DNA of 64,000 bases. Origin: Pseudomonas sp. PDM14. Its GTDB lineage: Bacteria; Pseudomonadota; Gammaproteobacteria; Pseudomonadales; Pseudomonadaceae. Shown in pieces: positions 52,809 through 61,393 of the stretch (the first letter of the stretch is position 1; every line of letters starts with the position of its first letter). Position numbers and translations under genes: made by a program. The notes beneath the pieces are model-generated. The model ran no database searches and was not told the origin of the DNA. It saw only the letters and a list, made by a program, of their open reading frames with translations. The DNA is taken from positions 1,240,001 through 1,304,000 of the forward strand of contig NZ_JACVAQ010000001.1 in NCBI RefSeq assembly GCF_014851905.1, read 5' to 3'.

Positions 52809-54518
52809 CTAGCCTTGCGCCAGCGGCGGCGTGCGTGGCGGCACCTGGCGCTTGCTGCCGGTCGCCTCGTAGGCCGCGGCGAGGCGCAGCAGCGCCGAGT
52901 CGTCGTAGGCACGACCGGCGAAGGTCAGCCCCACAGGCATGCCGATATCGGCCATCACGCCCATCGGCACGGTGACGGTGGGCACGCCCAGGTGGCGGAT
53001 GGCGAGGTTGCCGTTGGCGACCCAAATGCCGTTGCTCCAGGCGATGTCCGCCGAGGCCGGATTGACGTCGGCATCCGCCGGGGCGACATCGGCCACGGTG
53101 GGGAACAGCACGGCGTCGAGCCCCAGGCCGTCCATCCAGTCGTCCAGGTCAAGCTTGCGGGTCTTCTCCAGGCCACGCAGACCATCCGCCAGGCTCTCGA
53201 TCTGGTCCCAGTTCTTCAGGCCGCGCTGGGCCATCTTCACGTACTCGTCCATGCCGGCGACGAGATCGCCCTCGCGGTTCGGCAGGGTGCCCGGATCGTG
53301 GGGGAAGATCTGCGGGCCATCGACATCGGCCAGGCGATTGAGCTTGGGATCGCCGTTGGCGCGCAGAAAGTCGTCGAAGGCCCAGCCGGACAATTCCCAC
53401 AGTTCATCGTGGAGGAACTGCTCGGAAACGATGCCGCGGTTGAACACGGTCGGCGCACCGGGGCGGTCGCCTTCACAGTTGGAGACCAGCGGGAAATCCA
53501 CCTCGACCACCTCGGCACCGGCAGCCTCCAGCGCCTGGCGTGCCGCCTCCCACAGGGCGATCACCGTGGCGCGGGTGTGGATGCGCTGGCCGGTCGGCCC
53601 GCCGATACCGGGGTGCTCGCTGGTGCCGGCCTCGTCATCCTTGTTGATGAACATACGCGGCACGCCCAGGCGCTTGCCCGCGAGGCTGGCGGGCTGGGCC
53701 GCCAGTTGCGCATAGGATGCCGGGCGCACCGTGGAAGCCGCGGGAATCGGCACCCAGGGTTGCAGGCGCCAGAGGTCGCCGCGGCGCTCGGCGTCGTCGG
53801 CAACCACCACGTCGAGCACCTCGAGCAGGTCGGCCATGGTCCGGGCGTAGGGCACCACCACGTCCATGGTCGGCGTCAGCGGCCAGTTGCCGCGCACCGA
53901 GATCACCCCGCGCGACGGCGTGTAGGCGCACAGGCCATTGTTCGAGGCCGGGCCACGCCCGCTCGACCAGGTTTCCTCGGCCAGGCCGAAGGCGGCGAAG
54001 CTGGCGGCGGTGGCCGTACCGGCCCCGTTGGACGAGCCGGAGGCGAATGGCGCGGTGAGGTAGGCGGCGTTATACGGGCTTTCCGCACGGCCATACACAC
54101 CGCGCTGCATGCCACCGTTGGCCATGGGCGGCATGTTGGTCTTGCCCAGGCAGATGGCGCCGGCGGCGCGCAGGCGCTCGACGGTGAAGGCATCGCGGTA
54201 GGCGATCAGGTCCTTGAACGCCGGGCTGCCGGAGGCGGCGGTAAGACCCTTGACCAGGTAGCTGTCCTTGGCGGTATAGGGAATACCGTCGAGCGGGCCG
54301 AGGCTCTCGCCACGGGCGCGGCGGGCATCGGAGGCTTCGGCTTCCTGCAGCGCCTCGGGGTTGCGTACCACCACGGCATTCAGCGCGGTAGCGGTGTCGA
54401 GACCGTCGTAGGCATCGATCCGAGCCAGGTAGGCCCGGACCAGTTCGACCGCCGTGGTGCGGCCGGATTCGAGCGCGGCACGCAGCTCGGCAATGGACAC
54501 TTCGGTTACTTCAAACAT
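52809..54518 (-). CDS. Amidase-signature family enzyme
   Basis: A 569-residue Ser-Ser-Lys amidase. The catalytic lysine is Lys84 in YTAKDSY. The serine-rich signature reads SGSSNGAGTATA at about 160-171, and the second serine region is SSGRGPASNNG, which departs from the usual GTDTGGSIR. The departure makes the nucleophile assignment uncertain. Members hydrolyse diverse amides. The start at 54518 (MFEVTEVSIAEL) is preferred over an extension 39 bases upstream. Confidence 0.85.
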   Translation of the reverse strand: MFEVTEVSIAELRAALESGRTTAVELVRAYLARIDAYDGLDTATALNAVVVRNPEALQEAEASDARRARGESLGPLDGIPYTAKDSYLVKGLTAASGSPAFKDLIAYRDAFTVERLRAAGAICLGKTNMPPMANGGMQRGVYGRAESPYNAAYLTAPFASGSSNGAGTATAASFAAFGLAEETWSSGRGPASNNGLCAYTPSRGVISVRGNWPLTPTMDVVVPYARTMADLLEVLDVVVADDAERRGDLWRLQPWVPIPAASTVRPASYAQLAAQPASLAGKRLGVPRMFINKDDEAGTSEHPGIGGPTGQRIHTRATVIALWEAARQALEAAGAEVVEVDFPLVSNCEGDRPGAPTVFNRGIVSEQFLHDELWELSGWAFDDFLRANGDPKLNRLADVDGPQIFPHDPGTLPNREGDLVAGMDEYVKMAQRGLKNWDQIESLADGLRGLEKTRKLDLDDWMDGLGLDAVLFPTVADVAPADADVNPASADIAWSNGIWVANGNLAIRHLGVPTVTVPMGVMADIGMPVGLTFAGRAYDDSALLRLAAAYEATGSKRQVPPRTPPLAQG

Positions 54519-54712
54519 GCGATCACCGCTGGCTGGTGAAGAAAGGCGCGGCAGCATTGGCGGGCTGCGGCGGGAGTGCTGAAGCGATGATTATGGCAAA
54601 CCCGATCCATGCATGTCCGCCCTCGAGCGCGGCGCAATCGTTCATCCAGCGGACCCTTCATGCCGGCCGGGGCTGGGCTTACACTGCACGTCCCTCACGA
54701 GCGAGCACGACA

Positions 54713-54928
54713 ATGGACTTCGATTGGCATGGCGGTCAGATCACCCCGCAGACGGAGGTCGACACCCGCTACAGGAACACTCAGAACGTCCGGCGCTTCA
54801 TGAGCGAGCAGTGCGGCCCGGCGTTCAAGTTCGACCGCGACTTCATGGCCTGGATACGCAGCGGCGCACCCGCGACCATGGCCGACGTGGTATCCGAATG
54901 GCAGCGCCGCAATCCACCCCGGGCCTAG
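54713..54928 (+). CDS. DUF6434-like small protein
   Basis: A 71-residue protein (DWHGGQITPQTEVDTRYRN, QNVRRFMSEQCGP, FDRDFMAWIRS). This pattern (TRYRNTQNVRRF and FDRDFMAW) is characteristic of DUF6434, which often follows an SAP domain; here it stands alone. The function is unknown. The ATG lacks a strong ribosome site. Confidence 0.7.
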   Translation: MDFDWHGGQITPQTEVDTRYRNTQNVRRFMSEQCGPAFKFDRDFMAWIRSGAPATMADVVSEWQRRNPPRA

Positions 54929-54942
54929 GCGGCGCCGTGCAC

Positions 54943-55020
54943 TCAGCGGCTGGCAGCGCCTTTGAGGAAGAACTGCTCGACCAGCATCGCCATGCCCGAG
55001 CAGGCCACGACTGATCGGCC
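54943..55020 (-). pseudogene. C-terminal remnant of a TetR-like regulator
   Basis: On the minus strand the frame reads GRSVVACSGMAMLVEQFFLK then GAASR and a stop. A final MLVEQFFLKG helix is typical of TetR-family C-termini. Only about 25 codons are recognisable and no DNA-binding domain is present nearby, so most of the gene is gone. Confidence 0.45.
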
Positions 55021-55149
55021 GGCGTCGGCGCGGCGTGGCCGTGGTTCAGCTGCTAGGGTCACAGCCACCGATCACGGCAGGCACGGCGCCGGTGAATGCC
55101 CACGGGCTCATCGGCGCACGCTGCCTGCCGCCTGCAGAGGAGACGCAAC

Positions 55150-55542
55150 ATGCAGCAATTCACCGGCGGCTGTCTGTGCGGCGCGGTGCGCATCGTGGCC
55201 GTGGGCAGGCCCTACCGGGTCGGCCTGTGCCACTGCCTCGACTGCCGCAAATACCACGGTGCGCTGTTTCACGCCTCGGCGATCTTCGCCGAGGACGCGG
55301 TGACGATCAGCGGCGAGACACGCGACTACGCCGGGCGGCACTTCTGCCCCACTTGCGGCTCGTCGGTGTTCGCCTGCACGGCAGACGAAGTCGAGGTGAA
55401 TCTCGGCGCACTGGATGCCCCTGACCAGCTGACACCGACCTACGAAAGCTGGATCAGCCGCCGGGAAGCCTGGCTGCCGGCCTTTCCCCTCACCCGCCGC
55501 TACGAGCACGACCGCAACCCCAGCGGCCGCTTCGAGGAGTAG
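55150..55542 (+). CDS. GFA/CENP-V family zinc protein
   Basis: A 130-residue protein with the glutathione-dependent formaldehyde-activating enzyme fold. The zinc ligands are in GGCLCGAV, LCHCLDCRKYHG and HFCPTCGSSVF. Family members are often annotated as formaldehyde-activating but most have unknown function. GGAG lies eight bases upstream of the ATG. Confidence 0.88.
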   Translation: MQQFTGGCLCGAVRIVAVGRPYRVGLCHCLDCRKYHGALFHASAIFAEDAVTISGETRDYAGRHFCPTCGSSVFACTADEVEVNLGALDAPDQLTPTYESWISRREAWLPAFPLTRRYEHDRNPSGRFEE

Positions 55543-55724
55543 CAAGCGCAGCAACGGCGACGCACGACGCACCACGCCACAATTGCGCACGATCTGTGAA
55601 CAGTGTGATTACTCAAACCCCATTGATGCAGAAAGGCCATTCAATAAGCTGGCACGGCACGCCTTCGAGGTGGCCACCGTGATGTCCCCGGACACTCGCC
55701 TAACAATGAAACGCGAGCCCTGCC

Positions 55725-57140
55725 ATGCCCAGAACCCTCTACGACAAGCACATCGATTCGCACACCGTCTGCACCCTGGACGACGACGGCCACCTGCTGC
55801 TGTACATCGACCGCCAGGTCGCCAACGAATACACCAGCCCTCAGGCGTTCAGCGGCCTGCGCGAAGCGCGGCGCACGGTCTGGCGGCCATCCGCCACGCT
55901 GGGTGTGGTCGACCATGTGAACCCCACCGCGCCGCTGCGCACGGCGACCATGCCGGACCCCGGCGGAGCACGCCAGGTGTCCTACTTCGCCGAGAACTGC
56001 CGGGACTTCGGCATCGAGCTGTTCGACGTGCTGGACACGCGCCAGGGCATCGAACACGTCATCGCCCCCGAGCAGGGCTTCATTCTGCCCGGCATGGTGA
56101 TCGCCGCCGGTGACAGCCACACCACCACCTATGGCGCACTCGGCGCCTTCGGCTTCGGCATCGGCACCTCGGAAATCGAGCACCTGCTGGCTACCCAGAC
56201 GCTGGTCTACAAGCGCCTGAAGAGCATGCGCGTCACCGTCAGCGGCAGGCTCGGCGCGGGCGTCACCGCCAAGGACATCATCATGGCGCTGATCGAGCGG
56301 ATCGGTGCCTCGGGCGCTACTGGCTACGCCATCGAATTCGACGGCCCGACCATCCGCGCGCTGTCCGTGGAGGCGCGCATGACCATCTGCAACATGGCCG
56401 TCGAAGCCGGCGCGCGCGGCGCGTTCATGGCACCCGACGACAAGGTCTATGCCTACCTCAGCGACAAGCCGCGGGCACCGCAGGGCGCCCTCTGGGAACA
56501 GGCCGTGGCGCACTGGCAGACGCTGTACAGCGACGCCGACGCGGTGTTCGACGCACAGGTGGACATCGATGCCAGCGTGCTGCAACCCATGGTGACCTGG
56601 GGCACCAGCCCCGACCAGGCGGTGCAGATTGGCGCGCGGGTGCCGGACCCGCTGCAGGAGCGCGACCTGATCCGCCGCCAGGACATGCAGCGCGCCCTGC
56701 GCTACATGGGCCTGACGGCGGGCGAGCTGCTCAGCGAGGTGAAAATCAGCCACGCCTTCATCGGCTCCTGCACCAATGCGCGCATCGAGGACCTGCGCGA
56801 TGCCGCCCGCGTGGTGCGCGGGCGCACGGTGGCTGCCCATGTGCGCGCGATGATCGTGCCCGGCTCGACCCAGGTACGCGAACGCGCCGAGGCCGAAGGC
56901 TTGGCCAAGGTGTTCATCGATGCCGGTTTCGAGTGGCGCCAGTCCGGCTGCTCGATGTGCCTGGCGATGAACGATGACGTACTCGCCGCCGGTGACCGCT
57001 GCGCCTCGAGCACCAACCGCAACTTCGAGGGCCGTCAGGGCGCGGGCGCACGCACCCACCTGATGAGCCCCGCCATGGTCGCCGCCGCGGCGATCAGCGG
57101 CCATCTGACCGACGTTCGCCAACTGACCCAGGAGGCCTGA
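55725..57140 (+). CDS. LeuC-type isopropylmalate dehydratase large subunit, probable paralogue
   Basis: A 471-residue aconitase-superfamily large subunit. Iron-sulfur cysteines are visible in GSCTNARIEDL and GCSMCLAMN, and the substrate region includes GDSHTTTYGALGAFGFGIGT. It diverges from typical Pseudomonas LeuC in the N-terminal part (LDDDGHLLLYIDRQVANEY, DHVNPTAPLR). It may act on a relative of isopropylmalate such as citramalate or citraconate (inference). The small subunit follows after one base. Confidence 0.85.
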   Translation: MPRTLYDKHIDSHTVCTLDDDGHLLLYIDRQVANEYTSPQAFSGLREARRTVWRPSATLGVVDHVNPTAPLRTATMPDPGGARQVSYFAENCRDFGIELFDVLDTRQGIEHVIAPEQGFILPGMVIAAGDSHTTTYGALGAFGFGIGTSEIEHLLATQTLVYKRLKSMRVTVSGRLGAGVTAKDIIMALIERIGASGATGYAIEFDGPTIRALSVEARMTICNMAVEAGARGAFMAPDDKVYAYLSDKPRAPQGALWEQAVAHWQTLYSDADAVFDAQVDIDASVLQPMVTWGTSPDQAVQIGARVPDPLQERDLIRRQDMQRALRYMGLTAGELLSEVKISHAFIGSCTNARIEDLRDAARVVRGRTVAAHVRAMIVPGSTQVRERAEAEGLAKVFIDAGFEWRQSGCSMCLAMNDDVLAAGDRCASSTNRNFEGRQGAGARTHLMSPAMVAAAAISGHLTDVRQLTQEA

Positions 57141-57141
57141 G

Positions 57142-57750
57142 ATGGAGCCGTTCACCACCGTGCACGGCATCGCCGCCGCAATGCTCGCCGCCAATGTCGA
57201 TACCGACGTGATCATGCCCAAGCAGTTCCTCAAGGGCATCGACCGCAATGGCCTGGACCGCGGCCTGTTCTTCGACCTGCGCTTTCTCGCCGACGGCGCG
57301 CGCAACACCGCCTTCGTGCTCAACCAGGCGCCGTGGGATGCAGCCAGCTTCCTCGTCGTCGGCCCCAACTTCGGCTGCGGCTCGAGCCGCGAGCACGCGG
57401 TCTGGGGCCTCAAGCAGCTGGGCATTCGCGCGCTGATCGGCACCAGCTTCGCCGGGATCTTCTACGACAACTGCCAGCGCAATGGCGTGCTGCTGATCCA
57501 GCTGAAGGACGCCGACCTGCAAGCGCTCGGCGCCCTGGTCAGCCAGGCCGAGAGCGCCGCCATCCGCGTCGACCTACCAGCGCAGACCATCACCCTGGCG
57601 GATGGGCGCCGCATCGCCTTCAATATCGATGCGCTGCGCAAGGAGGCGCTGATCTCGGGTCTCGACGCCATCGGCAGCACCCTGCAGCGCACCGCGGCGA
57701 TCCACCAGTTCGAGGCGATGCACCTGCAGGCCAACCCCTGGCTGGCATGA
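57142..57750 (+). CDS. LeuD-type isopropylmalate dehydratase small subunit
   Basis: A 202-residue swivel-domain subunit. ANVDTDVIMPKQFLKGID and PNFGCGSSREHAVWGLKQLG are the conserved motifs of LeuD proteins. It pairs with the LeuC-type subunit one base upstream to form a heterodimeric hydro-lyase. A LysR gene converges from the right; no leuB lies beside it, unlike the typical leucine operon, which adds doubt about a biosynthetic role. Confidence 0.88.
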   Translation: MEPFTTVHGIAAAMLAANVDTDVIMPKQFLKGIDRNGLDRGLFFDLRFLADGARNTAFVLNQAPWDAASFLVVGPNFGCGSSREHAVWGLKQLGIRALIGTSFAGIFYDNCQRNGVLLIQLKDADLQALGALVSQAESAAIRVDLPAQTITLADGRRIAFNIDALRKEALISGLDAIGSTLQRTAAIHQFEAMHLQANPWLA

Positions 57751-57820
57751 CGGATGACCGCAGGGAGCGCAGCGCGCACCAGGGAAATCATTGGGTATCC
57801 CTGGTGCGCAGTGCTCACTG

Positions 57821-58747
57821 CTACGCCGTGCCCTGCTGTGACAGATGCCGGAAATGCGCCTCGAGGAACTGCACGCACACGCGCAGCTTGGCCGAGTCCG
57901 ACAGGCGCGTCGGGTACACCGCCCAGACGTTGGCGCTCTGGCTGTACTCGTGCAGCACCTGCACCAGCGCGCCCTGCTCCAGCAGCGGCTTCACGTCCCA
58001 CATCGAACGCAGCAATATCCCGCGCCCACTCAGCGCCCACTGCAGCACGATCTCGCCGTTGTTCGATGACAGCGGCCCGCTGACCCGCACCGACTGCTCC
58101 TGCCCGGCCTTGCGCAGGTTCCACACGCCGAACGCGTTGTTGCGCTCCTTGAGCACCAGGCAGTCGTGCTCGCTGAGGTCTTCCAGCGTCTGCGGCGTCC
58201 CCCGTCGCGCCAGGTACTCGGGCGTGGCACACAGCACGCGCTGGTTGGAAACCAGCTTGCGGCTCAGGTGCTGGCCGGGGATGTCGTCGCCCACGCGAAT
58301 CTCCAGGTCGAAGCCCTCGCTGATGATGTCGACCACCCGATCGAACACGTCCAGGCGGATCTCCAGATCCGGGTAGGTCGCGGCGAGCTCGGAAACCGCC
58401 GGCGCTACATGGTTGCGACCAAAACCGAAGCTGCTGCAGATGTGCAGCAGCCCGCGCGGCGCCAGGCGCGCCTGCGACAGCTCGCCCATGAACTCGTCGA
58501 GGGTGTCGAGGATCTGCACCGCCCAGCGCTGCGCCCGCTCGCCGGCCTCGGTCAGGGCCACGCGCCGGGTGGTGCGGTGCAGCAGCCTGGTGCCCACCGT
58601 TGCCTCGAGGATCTGGACGCGCTTGCTCACGTAGGCCGGCGACAGACCCAGCTCATCCGCGGCACTGGCGAAGCTGGCCTTGCGGATCACGGTGAGGAAC
58701 ACGCGCAGGTCTTCGGGCAAGGGAGATTGATTACGGACTGTGTTCAC
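57821..58747 (-). CDS. LysR-family transcriptional regulator
   Basis: A 308-residue regulator. The winged helix spans about residues 12-70 (LRVFLTVIRKASFASAADEL, SPAYVSKRVQILEA), followed by an effector domain of the DmlR/TtdR-like group. The GTG at 58747 is a moderate choice; an ATG at 58795 is possible. It converges with the LeuC/LeuD pair, so it may regulate it although not in the classical divergent order. Confidence 0.82.
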   Translation of the reverse strand: MNTVRNQSPLPEDLRVFLTVIRKASFASAADELGLSPAYVSKRVQILEATVGTRLLHRTTRRVALTEAGERAQRWAVQILDTLDEFMGELSQARLAPRGLLHICSSFGFGRNHVAPAVSELAATYPDLEIRLDVFDRVVDIISEGFDLEIRVGDDIPGQHLSRKLVSNQRVLCATPEYLARRGTPQTLEDLSEHDCLVLKERNNAFGVWNLRKAGQEQSVRVSGPLSSNNGEIVLQWALSGRGILLRSMWDVKPLLEQGALVQVLHEYSQSANVWAVYPTRLSDSAKLRVCVQFLEAHFRHLSQQGTA

Positions 58748-58849
58748 TGAGAGAGTGCCTTGGCGCTTTATTCGACTATTTGCGAAAGATAGCATCCCTT
58801 CAACGCCGAGCCCGACCGTGATGACCACAGCGTTCTCACACCGAGACGA

Positions 58850-59107
58850 CTAGTCGGGTTGACGCGCAGACTCGGCCGGCTTCGGTGCGGCCTCGCGCTC
58901 GCGCTGGCGGTTCAGTTGCTCCATCGCTTCCCGGAAGATCGGGTCGGACTCCTCGCATGCGGCGCCGTCGCGCTTGAGGGTGCAGTCGTCAGGCGTGCGC
59001 TCCGGCTCGGCGGGGTCTCGCAACGGAGCGTGCGGGCTGGCGGTGGCGAACGCGCAAGCGCCGGTCAACAGGGCTGTCGCGGCGGCCATCGCTTGGTAGC
59101 TCATCAT
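58850..59107 (-). CDS. Small exported protein with acidic C-terminus
   Basis: An 85-residue protein with an N-terminal signal-like stretch (AMAAATALLTGACAFATASP). The cysteine in LTGAC could be a lipoprotein site, but the motif is imperfect. The mature part is charged and has two more cysteines (DDCTLKRDGAACEE), which may form a disulfide. The function is unknown. It lies nine bases downstream of the response regulator gene on the same strand. Confidence 0.6.
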   Translation of the reverse strand: MMSYQAMAAATALLTGACAFATASPHAPLRDPAEPERTPDDCTLKRDGAACEESDPIFREAMEQLNRQREREAAPKPAESARQPD

Positions 59108-59116
59108 CGTCCGTGC

Positions 59117-59470
59117 TCAGGGCCGGGGAGACAGCAGCGGACGGAGCTGGGCGATGCTCCAGGGCTTCGGCAAGACGATGACGTTGAGGCCGTCCAGTGC
59201 TGGCGTTTCGCGCATGAAACCGGACGACAGCACGATCGGCAGATCCGGGAAGCGGTCACGCACCAGGTGGGCGAGGTGAATGCCGTCGAGGTCGCCCGGC
59301 ATGCTGAAGTCGGTGAGCACCAGTTGCACGGGGCCGTCGAAGCTGGCCAGGAACGACCAGGCCTCATCGCCACTGGTGAAGGTCCGAACCGGATAGCCCT
59401 CGGTCTCGAACATCTCGGCGAGCAGCTCGCGAACCGACGGGTCGTCTTCGGCGATGATTACGGGTGACAT
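59117..59470 (-). CDS. Single-domain response regulator
   Basis: A 117-residue CheY-like receiver. The phosphorylation aspartate is Asp54 in VLTDFSMPG, the acidic pair is Asp9/Asp10 and the switch lysine is Lys102 in LPKPW. There is no output domain, and no histidine kinase gene is adjacent, so the partner must be elsewhere. Such stand-alone receivers can act in chemotaxis, phosphorelays or as phosphate sinks. Confidence 0.88.
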   Translation of the reverse strand: MSPVIIAEDDPSVRELLAEMFETEGYPVRTFTSGDEAWSFLASFDGPVQLVLTDFSMPGDLDGIHLAHLVRDRFPDLPIVLSSGFMRETPALDGLNVIVLPKPWSIAQLRPLLSPRP

Positions 59471-59627
59471 TGCGCGTGGCCTGTGGGGAATGGACTGACT
59501 CTGACTCGCGCGTTGCCGCGAGATTGCATAAATATCTGTCCGCTGCAGACCAGCGGTTTCCGCACCCTGGGCGCGGGCCCCTACCCCGCGCGCAGGGCGC
59601 GTCCGACGCGGTCACGCAAGGCGGCCT

Positions 59628-60599
59628 TCAGGCCAGCGCCTGGGGATTCACCAGGTTCATCGGCGTACGCCCTTCGAGGGCTTCGAGCAGGTTGTCCAGG
59701 GCACGCCTGGCCATGGCGTTGCGGGTGTCCTGCGTGGCGGAGCCGATGTGCGGCACGACCACCACGTTGGCCAGTTCGAACAGCCGCGATGCCTGCAACG
59801 GCTCTTTGGCGAAGACGTCCAGGCCAGCGGCGCGGATCACGCCGTTTTCCAGCGCCTCGATCAGCGCCGGCTCATCCACCACCCCGCCGCGGGAGATGTT
59901 GATCAGGATGGCCTCGGGTTTCATCAGGGCCAGGGCGGCGCGGTCGATGAGGTGCCGTGTGTCCGCGGTGAGCGGCACCACCAGGCAGACGAAATCGCTT
60001 TCGCGCAACAGCGCCTCCTTCGACACGAAGCGCGCGCCCAGCTCCTGCTCCAGCGCCGGCTTCGGCCGGTTGCCGCTGTAGAGGATGCGCATGCCGAAGC
60101 CGAAGCGGCCGCGACGGGCGATGGCCGCGCCGATTTCGCCAAGGCCGATGATGCCCAGCGTCTTGCCGTGCACGTCGCAGCCGAAACGCGCGCCGTCGAC
60201 CGACTCTGTCCAGCCACCGGAGCGGGTCCAGGCATCCAGTTCGGGAATCCGCCGTGCGGTCGCCAGGATCAGGGCGAAGGCCAGGTCGGCGGTTGTTTCG
60301 TTGAGCACGCCCGGGGTGTTGGTGAGCATGATCCGGCGACGCGTCAGGTAGTCGAGGTCATGGTGGTCGTAGCCCACCGAGACGCTGGCGACCACCTGCA
60401 GATGGGCGGCGCCCTCCAGCTCGGCGGCACCGACCCGGCGATTGCCGATCATCAACCCGTGGGCCTTGGCCACGGCCGCCTTGAACGTGTCGTCCAGAGG
60501 ACCAGATGGCGGGTCCAGCTGGATGACGTCATAGCGTTCGCGACAGCCATCGAACAGCGCGGGGGCAAAGGGCCCGCAGGCCAGCAGGGTCTTTTTCAT
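59628..60599 (-). CDS. 2-hydroxyacid dehydrogenase (GhrB/2-ketogluconate reductase-like)
   Basis: A 323-residue enzyme with NAD(P) motif GIIGLGEIGAAIARRG. The catalytic arginine is in NISRGGVVDEPAL, the glutamate in LDVFAKEPL and the histidine in VVVPHIGSAT. The sequence VASVSVGYDHHDLDYLTRR and the TNTPGVLNETTADLAFALIL segment place it with glyoxylate/hydroxypyruvate or 2-ketogluconate reductases. It is a distant relative of the D-2-hydroxyacid dehydrogenase at 15429. Confidence 0.9.
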   Translation of the reverse strand: MKKTLLACGPFAPALFDGCRERYDVIQLDPPSGPLDDTFKAAVAKAHGLMIGNRRVGAAELEGAAHLQVVASVSVGYDHHDLDYLTRRRIMLTNTPGVLNETTADLAFALILATARRIPELDAWTRSGGWTESVDGARFGCDVHGKTLGIIGLGEIGAAIARRGRFGFGMRILYSGNRPKPALEQELGARFVSKEALLRESDFVCLVVPLTADTRHLIDRAALALMKPEAILINISRGGVVDEPALIEALENGVIRAAGLDVFAKEPLQASRLFELANVVVVPHIGSATQDTRNAMARRALDNLLEALEGRTPMNLVNPQALA

Positions 60600-60772
60600 C
60601 GGGGTATCTCCGCAGCGTGCGCGACGCATCCGTGGCAGCGGCCGGGGATGAATGCACGGTTCTCGTCGATAGCGCGCCGTGGTCACAACCCGGCGCGGCG
60701 TTGCCCAAAGGGTATGTCGCCAGGCTCTAGCACGCCACTCTTGCGGCCTTCCATGCCCTGCCTGGTGATATT

Positions 60773-61375
60773 TCAGCGCGGCGTTCGGCGGCCTTTCCCG
60801 GCCTGCGCAGGCGCGTCGCCTTCGGCGCTGCCAGCCGGCGCGGCGTCGAACACGGCGTTCAGCTGCTGCGTGACCCGTTGCCGTACCGCGACCGGCAATG
60901 GCCGGTTCGACAGCGACTCGTAGATCCACAGGCCATCGGCGGCCAGGCGGGCGATGAAGCGGGCCAGCGCCTGTGGGTCGTCGATGTCATCGGGCGCCGG
61001 TGCGGCCCAGCTGTCGATGAGCCGGCTCCAGGGCACCGTCAGCGCCGGGTGCTTCGCACCTTCGAGGCAGAACAGCAGCTCGGGACGCGTGGCCAGGTTG
61101 GCCGACGTGCGCACGTAGGCGGCGTAGCGCTCGTCCGTCGTCGCCTCCTCGGCAGGCTTGCCGGCATTGCCCAGCAGGTTGGCTTCCCAGCTGTCGGCCA
61201 GGTGCTGGTTGATCGCCTGGATCAACGCGTCGCGCGTCTTGAAGTGGTACATCATCCCGCCGCGCGTCACCTCGGCTTCGGCGGCCACCGAATCGAAGGT
61301 GACCGCGGTAACCCCATCGCGGTCGATGACGCGAATGGCGGCTTCGAGAATCTTGCTGCGATTGCTCAGGCGCAT
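60773..61375 (-). CDS. TetR-family transcriptional repressor
   Basis: A 200-residue regulator. The N-terminal DNA-binding domain reads SKILEAAIRVIDRDGVTAVT, then VTRGGMMYHFKTRDALIQAI. It lies 18 bases downstream of the MFS drug-efflux gene and reads in the same direction, so the two form one operon. It presumably binds the palindrome upstream of the MFS gene and is released by a cationic or aromatic drug. Confidence 0.9.
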   Translation of the reverse strand: MRLSNRSKILEAAIRVIDRDGVTAVTFDSVAAEAEVTRGGMMYHFKTRDALIQAINQHLADSWEANLLGNAGKPAEEATTDERYAAYVRTSANLATRPELLFCLEGAKHPALTVPWSRLIDSWAAPAPDDIDDPQALARFIARLAADGLWIYESLSNRPLPVAVRQRVTQQLNAVFDAAPAGSAEGDAPAQAGKGRRTPR

Positions 61376-61393
61376 GCTGGCTCTCCGTTGACG

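Noticed and set aside
55641..57443. 600-codon minus-strand open frame
   Set aside because: Antisense to leuC/leuD-type genes; protein composition is that of a shadow frame.
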